Source of the DNA: Planctomycetota bacterium
GTDB lineage: Bacteria; Planctomycetota; UBA1135; GCA-002686595
Direction of reading: 5' to 3'
Assembly: GCA_002686265.1 (NCBI GenBank)
Contig: NZBA01000108.1
Location: 25,074-89,073, forward strand
Length of the DNA stretch: 64,000 nucleotides
Shown here: in pieces, positions 36,298 to 45,282 of the stretch
Position numbering within the stretch: the first letter of the stretch is position 1
Layout: every line of letters starts with the position of its first letter
The notes under the pieces: generated by a model
What the model was told of the DNA's origin: nothing
What the model saw: only the letters and a program-made list of their open reading frames with translations
Databases searched by the model: none
Position numbers and translations under genes: made by a program

Positions 36298-37878
36298 GTG
36301 AGCTTCATGCGCTGGTGGGGCTGGGGGCACGACGGTTGCGACGAGCCCCTGCCCGAGACCTCCAGGGCGACGCTCTTCGCTCTGCTGGGCGCCGACGACC
36401 GGCCGCCGCGGGGAGTCGGTGCGGCCCCCGAGCCGATTCCGGCCGTTCCGCTCACGCCGCCGGTACGCTCGGCGTGCGATCCGCACGCACGCCTCTTGCA
36501 CAGCATGGGCAAGAGCAGTCGCGACCTCCTGCACCTGCGCATGGGTCGCGTGCCTCACGCGCCCGACGCGGTGCTGTTCCCCGAATCGGCCGAAGAGGTG
36601 GCCGAGGCCCTCGCCTGGGCCGGGCGCGAGGACGTCGCCGTCATCCCCTTCGGAGGCGGCACGAGCGTCGTCGGAGGCGTGGACGCACGCCGCGGAGAGC
36701 GCCGGGCGGCGGTCAGCCTCGACCTCCGCGGACTGGCACGGGTCGGTGAGGTGGACGAGGAGTCCGGCCTCGTCGAGGCGCAGTGCGGCGTTCTCGGTCC
36801 CGACCTCGAGCGCCTGCTGAACGCGAGCGGCTGGTCCGTGGGGCACTTCCCGCAGTCCTTCGAGCACTCCACCCTCGGCGGCTGGGTCGCGACGCGCTCC
36901 GCGGGCCAGAACTCGACGCGCTGGGGGAAGATCGAGCACATGGTGGCCGGCCTGCGCGCCGTCACGCCCGGCGGCGAGTGGAACGTGCCCGCCCTCCCCG
37001 CGCGCGCCAGCGGCCCGGAGCTGCGCGAGCTGCTCGTGGGCAGCGAGGGCCAGCTCGGCGTGCTGTGCGACGTCACTCTGCGAGTCCACCGCCGGCCGCC
37101 TGCGATGCGCTTCTCGTCGTGGTTCTTCCCCTGCTTCGACTCCGGGCGCGACGCCCTGCGGGAGATGATGCAGGCCGGCCTGCGCCCCGCCGTCCTGCGC
37201 CTCTCCGACGAGCTCGAGACGCGCCTGCACCTGACCCTCTCCGGTGCCGACCAGAAGCTCGGCCCGCGCCTCCTACGAGCCGTCGGTGCGGGCAGCCGCC
37301 TCGACGGCTGCCACCTGATGGCGGGCTTCGAGGGCGCGGGGACCGCCGGCGACCGCCACGCACACGCCGAGCAGCGCTGCGCCGGACGCATCGCGCGCGC
37401 CGGCGGCGGACTCCCGGTCGGCTCCTCCCCCGGCCGCCACTGGGAGAGCGAGCGCTTCACGCACCCCTACCTGCGCGATCGTCTGCTCGACGTCGGCGTG
37501 TTGGCCGAGACCTTCGAGACCGCGACGACCTACACCCGCATCCCGGCCTTGGTCGATGCCGTGCGCGAGGCCCTCGAGGCGCCGCTGGTAATGTGCCATC
37601 TCTCCCACGCCTACCCCGACGGCGCCTCGCTCTACTTCACCTGGTTCGCCGACGCTCCCGACCCCGAGCAGGCGCTCGAGCTGTGGACGCGCACCAAGCG
37701 CACGGCGGGCGAGGGGCTCGCCGCCCACGGCGCGGCTCTCAGCCACCACCACGCCGTGGGCCACGACCACCGTCCGTTCATGGCAGCCGAACACGGCGAG
37801 CACGGCATGGCCCTCTTGCGCGCCGCCAAACGCGAGCTCGATCCCGCGGGCATCCTGAATCCCGAGAAGCTCCTGTGA
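36298..37878 (+). CDS. Alkyl-dihydroxyacetonephosphate synthase-like FAD enzyme
   Basis: 526-aa FAD-binding oxidoreductase (PCMH/VAO type). The FAD-binding VIPFGGGTSVVGG lies near residue 115 and a FEHSTLGGWVATRSAGQ run near 195. The C-terminal half has YLRDRLLDVGVLAETFET (near 400) and SHHHAVG (near 485), which strongly resemble the active-site segments of alkylglycerone-phosphate synthase (AGPS), the enzyme that swaps an acyl for an alkyl chain in ether-lipid synthesis. The downstream overlapping genes encode a GlpD-like dehydrogenase and a lipid kinase, which fits ether-lipid metabolism. I take the GTG at 36298 (AAAGG 7 nt upstream); an ATG lies nine bases later. Confidence 0.8.
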   Translation: MSFMRWWGWGHDGCDEPLPETSRATLFALLGADDRPPRGVGAAPEPIPAVPLTPPVRSACDPHARLLHSMGKSSRDLLHLRMGRVPHAPDAVLFPESAEEVAEALAWAGREDVAVIPFGGGTSVVGGVDARRGERRAAVSLDLRGLARVGEVDEESGLVEAQCGVLGPDLERLLNASGWSVGHFPQSFEHSTLGGWVATRSAGQNSTRWGKIEHMVAGLRAVTPGGEWNVPALPARASGPELRELLVGSEGQLGVLCDVTLRVHRRPPAMRFSSWFFPCFDSGRDALREMMQAGLRPAVLRLSDELETRLHLTLSGADQKLGPRLLRAVGAGSRLDGCHLMAGFEGAGTAGDRHAHAEQRCAGRIARAGGGLPVGSSPGRHWESERFTHPYLRDRLLDVGVLAETFETATTYTRIPALVDAVREALEAPLVMCHLSHAYPDGASLYFTWFADAPDPEQALELWTRTKRTAGEGLAAHGAALSHHHAVGHDHRPFMAAEHGEHGMALLRAAKRELDPAGILNPEKLL

Positions 37879-39455
37879 AGCCGGCGGCACCCGTCAGGAT
37901 GCCGACCTGGTCGCGCCGCGACCGCGCTCGGGACCTCGAGGCCCTGTTCGGCCGTCGCGTCGACCTGCTCGTCATCGGAGGTGGCATCACCGGTGCCGGA
38001 ATCGCCCTCGACGCCGCGACGCGCGGCCTCGGCACGGCGCTGGTTGACAAAGGCGACTTCACCTCGGGGACCAGCAGCCGTTCGTCGAAGCTGATCCACG
38101 GCGGCCTGCGCTACCTGCGCCAGGGGCAGTGGCGCACGACGGTCGAGTCCTCGCGCGAGCGCGCGACCCTGCAGCGTCTCGCGCCGCACCTCGTCGAGGA
38201 TCTGCCGTTCCTGCTACCCATCGACGGGGGCCTGCGCAAGCGCCTCGTGCTCGGGACCGGGATGTGGCTCTACGAGCGAGCCGGCGGCCACGGCTCGCGA
38301 GGCGGCTACCGGCACCTCGACCGCGCGCGAGCCCTCGAGCAGCTGCCGGCCCTCCCGCCGACCGACCGCGGCGGGTTCCTCTTCCACGACGCCCGCGCCG
38401 ACGACTGCAGGCTGACCCTGCACGTACTCAAGGGCGCCGTCAGCGCGGGCTGCACGGCGCTGAACCACGTTCGTGTCGAGGAGCTCCACCACACCGCCGG
38501 CCGGATCGACGGAGCCTGTGTGCGCGACCTCCGCGGAGGCCGCAAGGGCAGGATCGAGGCGCGCGCGGTCATCAACGCGACCGGCGTCTGGTGCGACGAG
38601 CTGCGGCGTTTCGACCGACCCGGCGCCGACACCCTCCTACGCCCCTCCAAGGGTGTCCACCTCCTGCTCGAGAGGGAGCGTGTCCGCAACCGCTGCGCCG
38701 TGGCCTTCACCCTGCCGCGCGGCGGGCCGTCGGGGTTCCTGCTGCCCTGGGGCGAGCGAGCGATCCTCGGCACCACCGACACCGAGCACACCGGAGGCCT
38801 GGACGAGGTCCAAGCGACGGCGGCGGACGTCGACTCCCTCTTGGCCGTCGCCAACGGGCGCTTCCCCGACCTCGCCCTTCGCCGATCCGACGTCCTCGCC
38901 ACCTGGGCGGGACTGCGGCCCCTGCTCGGCCACGCCGACGACGATCCGGCGCGGGCGCCGCGCGACGACGTGATCGAGCGCTCTCCCTCCGGCTTGCTCT
39001 CGGTGACCGGCGGGAAGCTGACGACCTACCGTCACATGGCGGAGCGGGTCGTCGACCGCGTCGCGGCGGAGCTCGGGTCGGCCGCTCCCTGCTCGACCGC
39101 GCACCACACGCTCTTCGCCGCGCCCGCCGGCGACGACCCGCTCGGCCGCTCCCACGGCAGCGAAGCGGCGGTAGTGCGCGCCATGCAGGAGCGCGACGGC
39201 GACCTCGCCCGCCCCCTTGTCGAGGGGCGTCCGGAGACGCTCGCCGAGGCACTCTACGCCCTCGAGCACGAGCGCACAGAGACCCTCGCGGACCTCCTGC
39301 TGCGCCGCACGCGCCTGGGATTGGTGGCGCGCGAGGCGACCGCCGTCGCCGCCGAGTCGATCGCCCGCGCCCTGGCCCCCCGCACCGGGTGGGACGTCGC
39401 CGCCGAGGTCGACGAGTACACCGAGCAGGCGCGACTCTTCGGGGTGCCGGCATGA
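37875..39455 (+). CDS. glpD: FAD-dependent glycerol-3-phosphate dehydrogenase (GlpD/GlpA type)
   Basis: 526-aa flavoprotein. The dinucleotide-binding motif DLLVIGGGITGAGIALD lies near residue 30 and is followed by TSGTSSRSSKLIHGGLRYL, the family signature; a VTGGKLTTYR segment near 385 closes the FAD site. It oxidises glycerol-3-phosphate to DHAP at the membrane, feeding electrons to quinone. A GTG at 37875 overlaps the previous stop; an ATG at 37899 is an alternative. In this operon its product, DHAP, would be the precursor for the AGPS reaction, or it could reduce or oxidise the 1-alkyl-DHAP; this is inferred. Confidence 0.9.
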   Translation: MKPAAPVRMPTWSRRDRARDLEALFGRRVDLLVIGGGITGAGIALDAATRGLGTALVDKGDFTSGTSSRSSKLIHGGLRYLRQGQWRTTVESSRERATLQRLAPHLVEDLPFLLPIDGGLRKRLVLGTGMWLYERAGGHGSRGGYRHLDRARALEQLPALPPTDRGGFLFHDARADDCRLTLHVLKGAVSAGCTALNHVRVEELHHTAGRIDGACVRDLRGGRKGRIEARAVINATGVWCDELRRFDRPGADTLLRPSKGVHLLLERERVRNRCAVAFTLPRGGPSGFLLPWGERAILGTTDTEHTGGLDEVQATAADVDSLLAVANGRFPDLALRRSDVLATWAGLRPLLGHADDDPARAPRDDVIERSPSGLLSVTGGKLTTYRHMAERVVDRVAAELGSAAPCSTAHHTLFAAPAGDDPLGRSHGSEAAVVRAMQERDGDLARPLVEGRPETLAEALYALEHERTETLADLLLRRTRLGLVAREATAVAAESIARALAPRTGWDVAAEVDEYTEQARLFGVPA

Positions 39456-40336
39456 GCGCGGCGCTGCGCTGTATCGCCAACCCTCGCGCCCGGCGGCGCC
39501 GATCCCTCGAGCGGGCGGCGGCGGCGCTGGGCGTGGACCTCGTCTTCACACGCGGCCCCGACGACGCGCGGGGTCTGTTCGCGCAGGCACTGGAGTCTGG
39601 CGGGGAGCGTGTGGCCGTCGCCGGCGGCGACGGAATGGTGATGCAGGCGGTGGACGCCCTGCGCGGCACGGACGTGGCCCTGGGCGTCATCCCGGCGGGG
39701 ACGGGCAACGACTTCGCCCGCATGCTCGCCATCCCGACCGACCTCGAGGACGCACTGCTCCTGGCCCGCGACGGCCCTGCACGCTCCCTCGACCTCGGCC
39801 TGGCGACGCTCGGCGAGCGCGCGCCGGTGGCCTTCGCCAACATCGCCAACGTCGGCCTCGCCGCCGAAGTCGTGCAGCTCATGAATCGCTTCAGCCGCCA
39901 CGCTCCGGGCGGGCTCGCCTACCCGCTGGCCGTGCTCGGAGCCCTGGGCACGCACCGCCCGCGCTCGGTCGAGCTCGTACTCGACGGCGAGCGACGCATG
40001 GAGGTGGAACGACTCACGAATCTGGTGATCGCCAACGGCCGCCACTTCGGCCGCGGACTGACCCCGGCCCCCGATGCGCGCCCCGACGACGGTCTGTTCG
40101 ACCTGCTGATCCTGCGCGACCTCAGCCGCGCGCGGATCCTGAGGGCCTTCCCTTCTCTCGCCCACGGCCCGCCCGCCGACGACCCTAGCGCCCAAACCCT
40201 GCGCGCGCGCGCGATCGAAGTGCGCGGACCGGCGGATCTCGGGGTCGAGGCGGACGGCGAGTCCCTCGGACACCTGCCCGCCCGCTTCGAGATCGCTCCA
40301 CAAGCGGTGCGGGTGGTGTGCCCGAGCCCTGAGTGA
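39452..40336 (+). CDS. Diacylglycerol/lipid kinase (DagK/YegS family)
   Basis: 294-aa lipid kinase of the diacylglycerol kinase catalytic family. The nucleotide-binding AGGDGMVMQAVDAL lies near residue 52 and GTGNDFARML near 83; the C-terminal sandwich domain contains GFGRG-like and DGLFDLLI segments. It overlaps glpD by ATGA. It would phosphorylate a diacyl- or alkyl-acyl-glycerol, consistent with the ether-lipid reading of the operon. Sphingosine- or undecaprenol-type substrates cannot be excluded. Confidence 0.88.
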   Translation: MSAALRCIANPRARRRRSLERAAAALGVDLVFTRGPDDARGLFAQALESGGERVAVAGGDGMVMQAVDALRGTDVALGVIPAGTGNDFARMLAIPTDLEDALLLARDGPARSLDLGLATLGERAPVAFANIANVGLAAEVVQLMNRFSRHAPGGLAYPLAVLGALGTHRPRSVELVLDGERRMEVERLTNLVIANGRHFGRGLTPAPDARPDDGLFDLLILRDLSRARILRAFPSLAHGPPADDPSAQTLRARAIEVRGPADLGVEADGESLGHLPARFEIAPQAVRVVCPSPE

Positions 40337-40358
40337 CGAGTCCCGCGCGGACGAACGT

Positions 40359-40925
40359 CTACTGCTCGATCGGAAGGTGACAGGAGCGACAACGGGCCGC
40401 GAGCAGGAGCGGCGCCATGCCCTCGTGGCGGACCACCGGGGCGTCCGAGGAGCCGTCGGCGTGACACAGGAGACAGTCGTCTCGCAGCCAGGCGCCGTGG
40501 TGATCGCCGTCGTCTGGCAATTGTGGCGGGAAAGCCCCCCGCAGGAAGGCGACACCGCAGACCTCGTCGACCGGGTCGCCCTCGCCCCCCGGCACGTGGC
40601 AGGTTCGGCAGCGAGCCTGCAGGAGCAGGCGCGCCATCCCCGAGTGTCGCACGCGAGGGGCGCCCTGGTCGCCGTCGGCGTGGCACAGGAGGCAATCGTC
40701 GCCGTACCAGGCGTCCGCGTGGGTCTCGTCAACGGGCAGGGTCGGGGGAAAGGCGTTGCGCGCGAAGTCCGTGAAGAACGGAGCGGGCGCCTCCACAAGA
40801 CACGATGCCGCGCCTTCCCCATCCGACGAAAACGAGGCCGTGACGCCCGCTCCGATGCCGCCGCGATAGACGATCCCCAGGGCGAGAAAGCTGACCGAGA
40901 GAGCCGTTAGCGATCCGTTCCACAT
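40359..40925 (-). CDS. napB: Duplicated (tetraheme) NapB-like cytochrome c
   Basis: 188-aa protein with an N-terminal signal or anchor and two tandem NapB-like units. Unit 1 has C78-L-L-C-H82 and C106-R-T-C-H110; unit 2 has C151-L-L-C-H155 and C179-R-S-C-H183, an exact 73-residue offset. Each unit also has candidate distal ligands (H69 and H94; H142 and H167), which fits bis-His hemes. NapB normally has two hemes and receives electrons from NapC. The ATG at 40925 follows AAAGGAGA and sits 12 bp after napA. Nothing like napC is in the window, so this protein may take electrons directly from ACIII or another carrier. Confidence 0.78.
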   Translation of the reverse strand: MWNGSLTALSVSFLALGIVYRGGIGAGVTASFSSDGEGAASCLVEAPAPFFTDFARNAFPPTLPVDETHADAWYGDDCLLCHADGDQGAPRVRHSGMARLLLQARCRTCHVPGGEGDPVDEVCGVAFLRGAFPPQLPDDGDHHGAWLRDDCLLCHADGSSDAPVVRHEGMAPLLLAARCRSCHLPIEQ

Positions 40926-40937
40926 GGCGATCTCCTT

Positions 40938-43250
40938 TCAGACGCTCTGGACCTTGTAGAGCCGAACGGCGCAGATCTTGAACTCCGGCTGCTTGGAACC
41001 GGCGTCGAAGGCGTCGATCGTGACCTCGTTGATGAGGCTCCCTGGATGCTCCCAGTGGAACGGGACGAAGACCGTTCCGGGCTGCGGCATGTCGGTCACG
41101 CGCGCCTCGATCCGAGCCTCGCCGCGGCGTGACTCCAGGCGCACCAAGTCACCCGTCTCGATCTCCAACTCCCGCGCGTCGGTCGGGTGGATCTCCATGA
41201 AGGCCTTGGGCTGGGCGCGACGCAGCTCGCGCGCCGCCATCGTCATCGTGCCGGTGTGCCAGTGCTCCAGGACGCGTCCGGTGGAGAGCAGGAACGGATA
41301 CTCCTCGTCCGCCTCCTCCGCGGGGCCGACGACCGGGCGCAGCCAGATCGTCGCGCGGTGGTCAGCGGCCGCGTAGAACTTCAGCTCGCCCGCGGCGAGG
41401 CTCTCGTCGGCATAGGGGCCCGCGTCGAGCAGCGGGTCATCGCCCTTGACGAAGCGCCGGGAGGTACCGGGGTGATCGACCGTCGGGGCGGGCCAGCGCA
41501 CGCCGCGCTCGCGCTTGAGGCGCTCGCGCGTCATCCCGCGGAAGTCGTAGGCCGTGTCCCGCGAAGCCTCGCGCATCTCGTCCCAGACCGCGTCCGCGTC
41601 CTCCAGCTTCCCGGAGACGAACCCCTCGGAGACGACGCCGCGCCCCTCGAGGCGCTTGGCCAAGTCGATCAGGACATCGAGGTCGGGCCGCGCCTCTCCC
41701 GGCGGGTCGACGACTCGTGGCTGGTACTGATAGCGCCGCTCCGACATGCCGAAGACGCCCTCCTTCTCGGTCCAGATCGCCGCCGGGAGCACGACATCGG
41801 CGAGGCGCGTCGTCTGGGTCTCGAAGGCGTCGATCACGCACAAGAAGGGGACGTTCTCCATCGCCGCGCGGTGCGCGTTGAGGTTCGGCATCGAGTGGGC
41901 GGGGTTGGTCGTCAGGACGAACATCGCCTTGATGTCGCCGCGGCCGAGGGCGTTGAACATCGCCACCGTGTGCAGGCCGGGCTTGGACTGGATCTTGCCC
42001 TCCTCGCAGCCCCACAGGGCCTCGATCTCGGCGCGGTGCGCCGCGTTCTTGACCACGCGCCCGTAGGGCAGGATGTGGCACAACGACCCTGTGTCCCGCA
42101 CGCCGCCGCAAGCGTTGGGCTGGCCGGTCAGAGAGAACGGCGTCGCTCCGGGCTTGCCGATCTGGCCGGTCAACAGGTGCAGATTGTGGACGAGGTTGTT
42201 GGCCCAGACGCCGCGAGTGCGCTGGTTGAGGCCCATGGTCCAAAACGACATCGTCGGGCCCATGGCGAAGGCGCGGGCGGCGTCGCGGATTCCCTCGGCG
42301 CCCACCCCGCAGACCGTCTCGGCCTTCTCCGGCGTCCAGTCGTCGAGGAACTCGCGGTAGGCCTCCCAGCCCACCGAAACCGGCTTGCCGTCCGCGACCG
42401 TCTTGAACTGCACGTGCGTGGAGAGGAACTCCTCGTCGTGACGGTTGCTCTCGATGATGGCGCTCGCCATCCCGTGCAGGAGCGCGAGGTCGTATCCCGG
42501 CCGCGGGCTGAGGTAGATGTCGGCGATCGACTGCACCGGACTCTTGCGCGGATCGACGCAGATCACCATCACGCGGTTGCTCTCCTGCTTGCGGGCCATG
42601 ATGCGGTCGAACAGGACCGGGTGGCACTCCGCGGCGTTCGAGCCGATCAGGAAGAACACGTTGGCGTGGTCGATGTCGTCGTAGGAGCCCATCGGCTCGT
42701 CCTTGCCGTAGGTCGAGACGTAGCCGCCGACGGCGCTCGCCATGCACAGGCGCGGGTTGCCCTCGACGTTGTTCGTCCCGATGCCGCCCTTGAAGAGGCG
42801 GTTGGCGAAGTAGCTCTCCTCGGAGAGCGCCTGACCCGACCCGTAGTAGGCGACGCTATCGGCACCGTGTTCATCGATCGCGTCGGCGAACTTCTCGGCC
42901 ACCAGGCTCATGGCTTCCTCCCAACTCGCCCGCTCGAGCTTCCCGCCACGCCGGATCCTCGGGTACGTCAAGCGAGTCGGCGAGTGGACTATCTTGGGCA
43001 AGAAGAGGGCCTTCGCGCAGACCAGGCCTTTGGTCGTGGGGTGATCGATATCACCGCGCAAGGCGACCAGCTTGCGGTCGGAGACCGCCAGCTGGACCCC
43101 GCAGCCGGTACCGCAGAAGCGACAGACCGACTTGACCCATTCCGGCCCTGGACGCGGCATCGCCCTGGCGCAGAGGCTGCCCGCGGTGGCGGAAGCGGCG
43201 GTAACGGTCGCCGCTGATACCTTGACGAAATCCCGTCGGTTGATTCGCAT
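40938..43250 (-). CDS. napA: Periplasmic nitrate reductase catalytic subunit NapA
   Basis: 770-aa molybdoenzyme with a twin-arginine signal (RRDFVKVSAATVT). The [4Fe-4S] ligands are C43, C46, C50 and C78, with the interleaved Lys-type residues of the family, and the Mo-binding Cys is C169 in NPRLCMASAV, which marks the Nap/Nas/Fdh branch rather than NarG. Periplasmic location fits nitrate reduction without transport. The ATG at 43250 follows AGGAG; a longer in-frame extension into the napD region is rejected. Gene order is D-A-B. Confidence 0.95.
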   Translation of the reverse strand: MRINRRDFVKVSAATVTAASATAGSLCARAMPRPGPEWVKSVCRFCGTGCGVQLAVSDRKLVALRGDIDHPTTKGLVCAKALFLPKIVHSPTRLTYPRIRRGGKLERASWEEAMSLVAEKFADAIDEHGADSVAYYGSGQALSEESYFANRLFKGGIGTNNVEGNPRLCMASAVGGYVSTYGKDEPMGSYDDIDHANVFFLIGSNAAECHPVLFDRIMARKQESNRVMVICVDPRKSPVQSIADIYLSPRPGYDLALLHGMASAIIESNRHDEEFLSTHVQFKTVADGKPVSVGWEAYREFLDDWTPEKAETVCGVGAEGIRDAARAFAMGPTMSFWTMGLNQRTRGVWANNLVHNLHLLTGQIGKPGATPFSLTGQPNACGGVRDTGSLCHILPYGRVVKNAAHRAEIEALWGCEEGKIQSKPGLHTVAMFNALGRGDIKAMFVLTTNPAHSMPNLNAHRAAMENVPFLCVIDAFETQTTRLADVVLPAAIWTEKEGVFGMSERRYQYQPRVVDPPGEARPDLDVLIDLAKRLEGRGVVSEGFVSGKLEDADAVWDEMREASRDTAYDFRGMTRERLKRERGVRWPAPTVDHPGTSRRFVKGDDPLLDAGPYADESLAAGELKFYAAADHRATIWLRPVVGPAEEADEEYPFLLSTGRVLEHWHTGTMTMAARELRRAQPKAFMEIHPTDARELEIETGDLVRLESRRGEARIEARVTDMPQPGTVFVPFHWEHPGSLINEVTIDAFDAGSKQPEFKICAVRLYKVQSV

Positions 43251-43291
43251 CAGTGCTCCTTTGGTTCGCTGGTTCACTCCACCGTCCCCCG

Positions 43292-43519
43292 TCACCACTC
43301 GAGGTGTACCGGCCACGCGACGAGGACATCCTTCAGACGGGTGACCTGATCCCGCAGGCGGGCGTGCGCGCTCTCGAGGTCGTCGTCGCTGATGAGAATA
43401 CCCAGGGCCCCCGGCTCTTCGAGCACGATCGGATCGATGCCCTCGAGCCTCTCCAGCTCGAGCATGACCCCGCGTTCGCAACCGGGCATCGTTCGAACAT
43501 GTACTCCGACCGTCACCAT
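43292..43519 (-). CDS. napD: NapD chaperone for the NapA twin-arginine signal
   Basis: 75-aa protein of the NapD family, a small cytoplasmic chaperone that binds the NapA signal peptide and holds export until cofactor insertion. The start is the ATG at 43519, with GGAGG five bases upstream; a TTG further upstream gives a less likely longer form. Family features include the first strand VTVGVHVR and the central acidic ELERLEGIDP region. It is 41 bp ahead of napA. Confidence 0.88.
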   Translation of the reverse strand: MVTVGVHVRTMPGCERGVMLELERLEGIDPIVLEEPGALGILISDDDLESAHARLRDQVTRLKDVLVAWPVHLEW

Positions 43520-43842
43520 GGAAACCTCCTCATCCGGCACCACCAACCTAGCCGGAGGTAGCCACCCGGCGCGCTCGGGTTGACTGCGCAGCAGGCCGCG
43601 GCGCTGTCCGTACCGAGCGTCTGCGCATGGTCGGGTTTGCGTGGTCCGCAGGGCGTACCGATCGCGCCGGCATCCGCCGTCGGTCGTACGCAGCGCGTGC
43701 GCGCCGCCGGCTAGGGCCGCCTTGTCGCCGGCACGGGATGCTCAGCGGCCGGAATGACCTCGGAGGCTACCTGCCATTGGGGGGCGAAGAGGGCTGGCAT
43801 GGGCCGCCGGGAGGGAGCTGATGAGCTGGCGGTTCCCAGACC
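43520..43842. other. 323-bp gene-free stretch upstream of napD
   Basis: No credible gene. It holds the promoter region for napDAB (minus strand). The direct repeats CGTACCGAGCG (43609-43619) and CGTACCGATCG (43654-43664) lie 45 bp apart and could be regulator half-sites. No full GCATA-N6-TATGC palindrome was found, so napDAB is probably not under the same control as the nar operon. Confidence 0.45.
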
Positions 43843-44994
43843 CTACGAGCCGCGTGCGCCGGTTCGAGGTTCGCGGGCGCAACTCGGCGCGCTCACGCTA
43901 CGCACGAGCAGGTCCTCGAGGTGCGCGAGCCAGTCGTCCAGACCGCGCTCGATGACGCCGCGGCGCACGGCCTCGGGATCCGACTCGCCCGCCTCCGCGC
44001 GCTCGAGCCAGGCGCTGATCGCCGCGCTCCAAGGGGTGGCGACGCCCAGGGGAAGGACCTCGCCGCCGACACCGGAGAGCACGCCGTCGGCCGCACCCAC
44101 AGCCTCGCTGACCAGAGCCGGTGTCCCCGCGGCCACAGCTTCCAGGACAGCCAGGGGACAGGGATCGCGGCGGCTGGGCGCGAGGTGCAGGTCGACTCCC
44201 GCGGCCAAATCGAGGCTATCGACGCGCTCGACCACGGCGATGCGCGCGCGAGGGAGACCGCGGGCCCGGGCCATGCGCAACCATCGCCCGCGGCCCGCCG
44301 GCCCGGCGATCAGCAGGCGCCAGGGCCTCTCCTCGAGGGCGGCCAGAGCATCGAAGCACAGCTCGATTCCCTTGGGACGGGGGTGGCGGGCCACGAAGGA
44401 CAGGCGCGGGACGGCGTCGGGCCAGCCCAACAGCGCGCCCAGGCGCGCGCGGGCGGCGTCGCGCTCGGCGGGTCGGAAGCGCTCGAGGTCCACACCGTTT
44501 GGGGCGAGGTGCAGGCGCTCGACGCAGGCGGGGTAGTGCCGTGCGAGCTCTTCCAGCACGAGCTCGGAGACGCAAGCCACCGCGCGTGCGCGACCGCCTT
44601 CGAGCAGGCCGCGCTCGAGCTCGACGAAGGTCGCGTGGCGTCCGGTGCAAGGCTTCCCGAGGGCGGCCAGGGTCGCGGCGTGGGCGCCTCCGTGGGGCCA
44701 GTAGAGGTCGACCCGCGGCAGGTGGCGCACGCCCACGGTGGCATCGCAATCCTCGGCTTCGGCCGCGGCGAGCAGGGCCTCGCCCAGGTGCCGCTCCCGG
44801 GCAACCCGACCCAACCCACGCGACGCGACGCGGACGAAGCGACCGGGTGGGTGTTCGTCGCCGGCCGGGCCGCGCACTCCGAAGGCCAGCACCTCGTGGC
44901 CGCGCTCTTCGAGATGGTGGGCGAACTGCGCCAGGGCGCGCTCGGCGCCGCCACGCCGCGGCTGCCAGCGGTCGATCAAGAAGGCGACGCGCAC
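43843..44994 (-). CDS. GT4-family glycosyltransferase
   Basis: 383-aa cytoplasmic glycosyltransferase of the GT-B fold. The N-terminal half has the WQPRRGGAERAL acceptor-side loop; the C-terminal half contains APSRRDPCPLAVLEAVAAGTPALV (with the E-x7-E nucleotide-sugar-binding pattern) near residue 295. It most likely adds a sugar to a cell-surface polysaccharide or lipid core, for example a LPS-like core. The start is a GTG at 44994. It begins 9 bp after the small unknown gene and is the last of a short minus-strand cluster with the sulfatase-like lipoprotein. Confidence 0.85.
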   Translation of the reverse strand: MRVAFLIDRWQPRRGGAERALAQFAHHLEERGHEVLAFGVRGPAGDEHPPGRFVRVASRGLGRVARERHLGEALLAAAEAEDCDATVGVRHLPRVDLYWPHGGAHAATLAALGKPCTGRHATFVELERGLLEGGRARAVACVSELVLEELARHYPACVERLHLAPNGVDLERFRPAERDAARARLGALLGWPDAVPRLSFVARHPRPKGIELCFDALAALEERPWRLLIAGPAGRGRWLRMARARGLPRARIAVVERVDSLDLAAGVDLHLAPSRRDPCPLAVLEAVAAGTPALVSEAVGAADGVLSGVGGEVLPLGVATPWSAAISAWLERAEAGESDPEAVRRGVIERGLDDWLAHLEDLLVRSVSAPSCAREPRTGARGS

Positions 44995-45003
44995 GACGCT
45001 CGC

Positions 45004-45282
45004 TCAGCGCTCCCGGGTCCGTGGTGGGGTCAGCGCGAGGTCCATCCCCCCGCATGGCAGCTGCCAGATCAGGTCGGACACCGCGCAGCGATCCCCCCGC
45101 TCTCGGCCCCCGCCCACGAACACCGCACGGGTTGTTCGGACACGCGGCCGCGGCGGCGGCGCGGCGGTGGAGGGGACCGCGAACCCGAAGGCCTCTCGTG
45201 CGTCGCTCACGGCCACGAGGCTACTCCGATCCACGCCAGCGAGGGCACCCGCTACCGCCGGTAGGCACTGGGCGAGGTTCAC
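45004..45282 (-). CDS. Short unknown protein between the sulfatase-like and glycosyltransferase genes
   Basis: A 92-residue frame whose GTG start overlaps the upstream stop (GTGA) and whose stop lies 9 bp before the glycosyltransferase start, so translational coupling supports a real gene. The product has Pro/Arg-rich middle parts and no motif I recognise. It could also be a chance frame between two genes. Confidence 0.4.
   Translation of the reverse strand: MNLAQCLPAVAGALAGVDRSSLVAVSDAREAFGFAVPSTAAPPPRPRVRTTRAVFVGGGRERGDRCAVSDLIWQLPCGGMDLALTPPRTRER

Noticed and set aside
43725..43745. CCGGCACGGGATGCTC in the nap upstream region as a sigma-54 site
   Set aside because: On the plus strand the -12 element reads GCTC instead of TTGC and the orientation faces away from napD.
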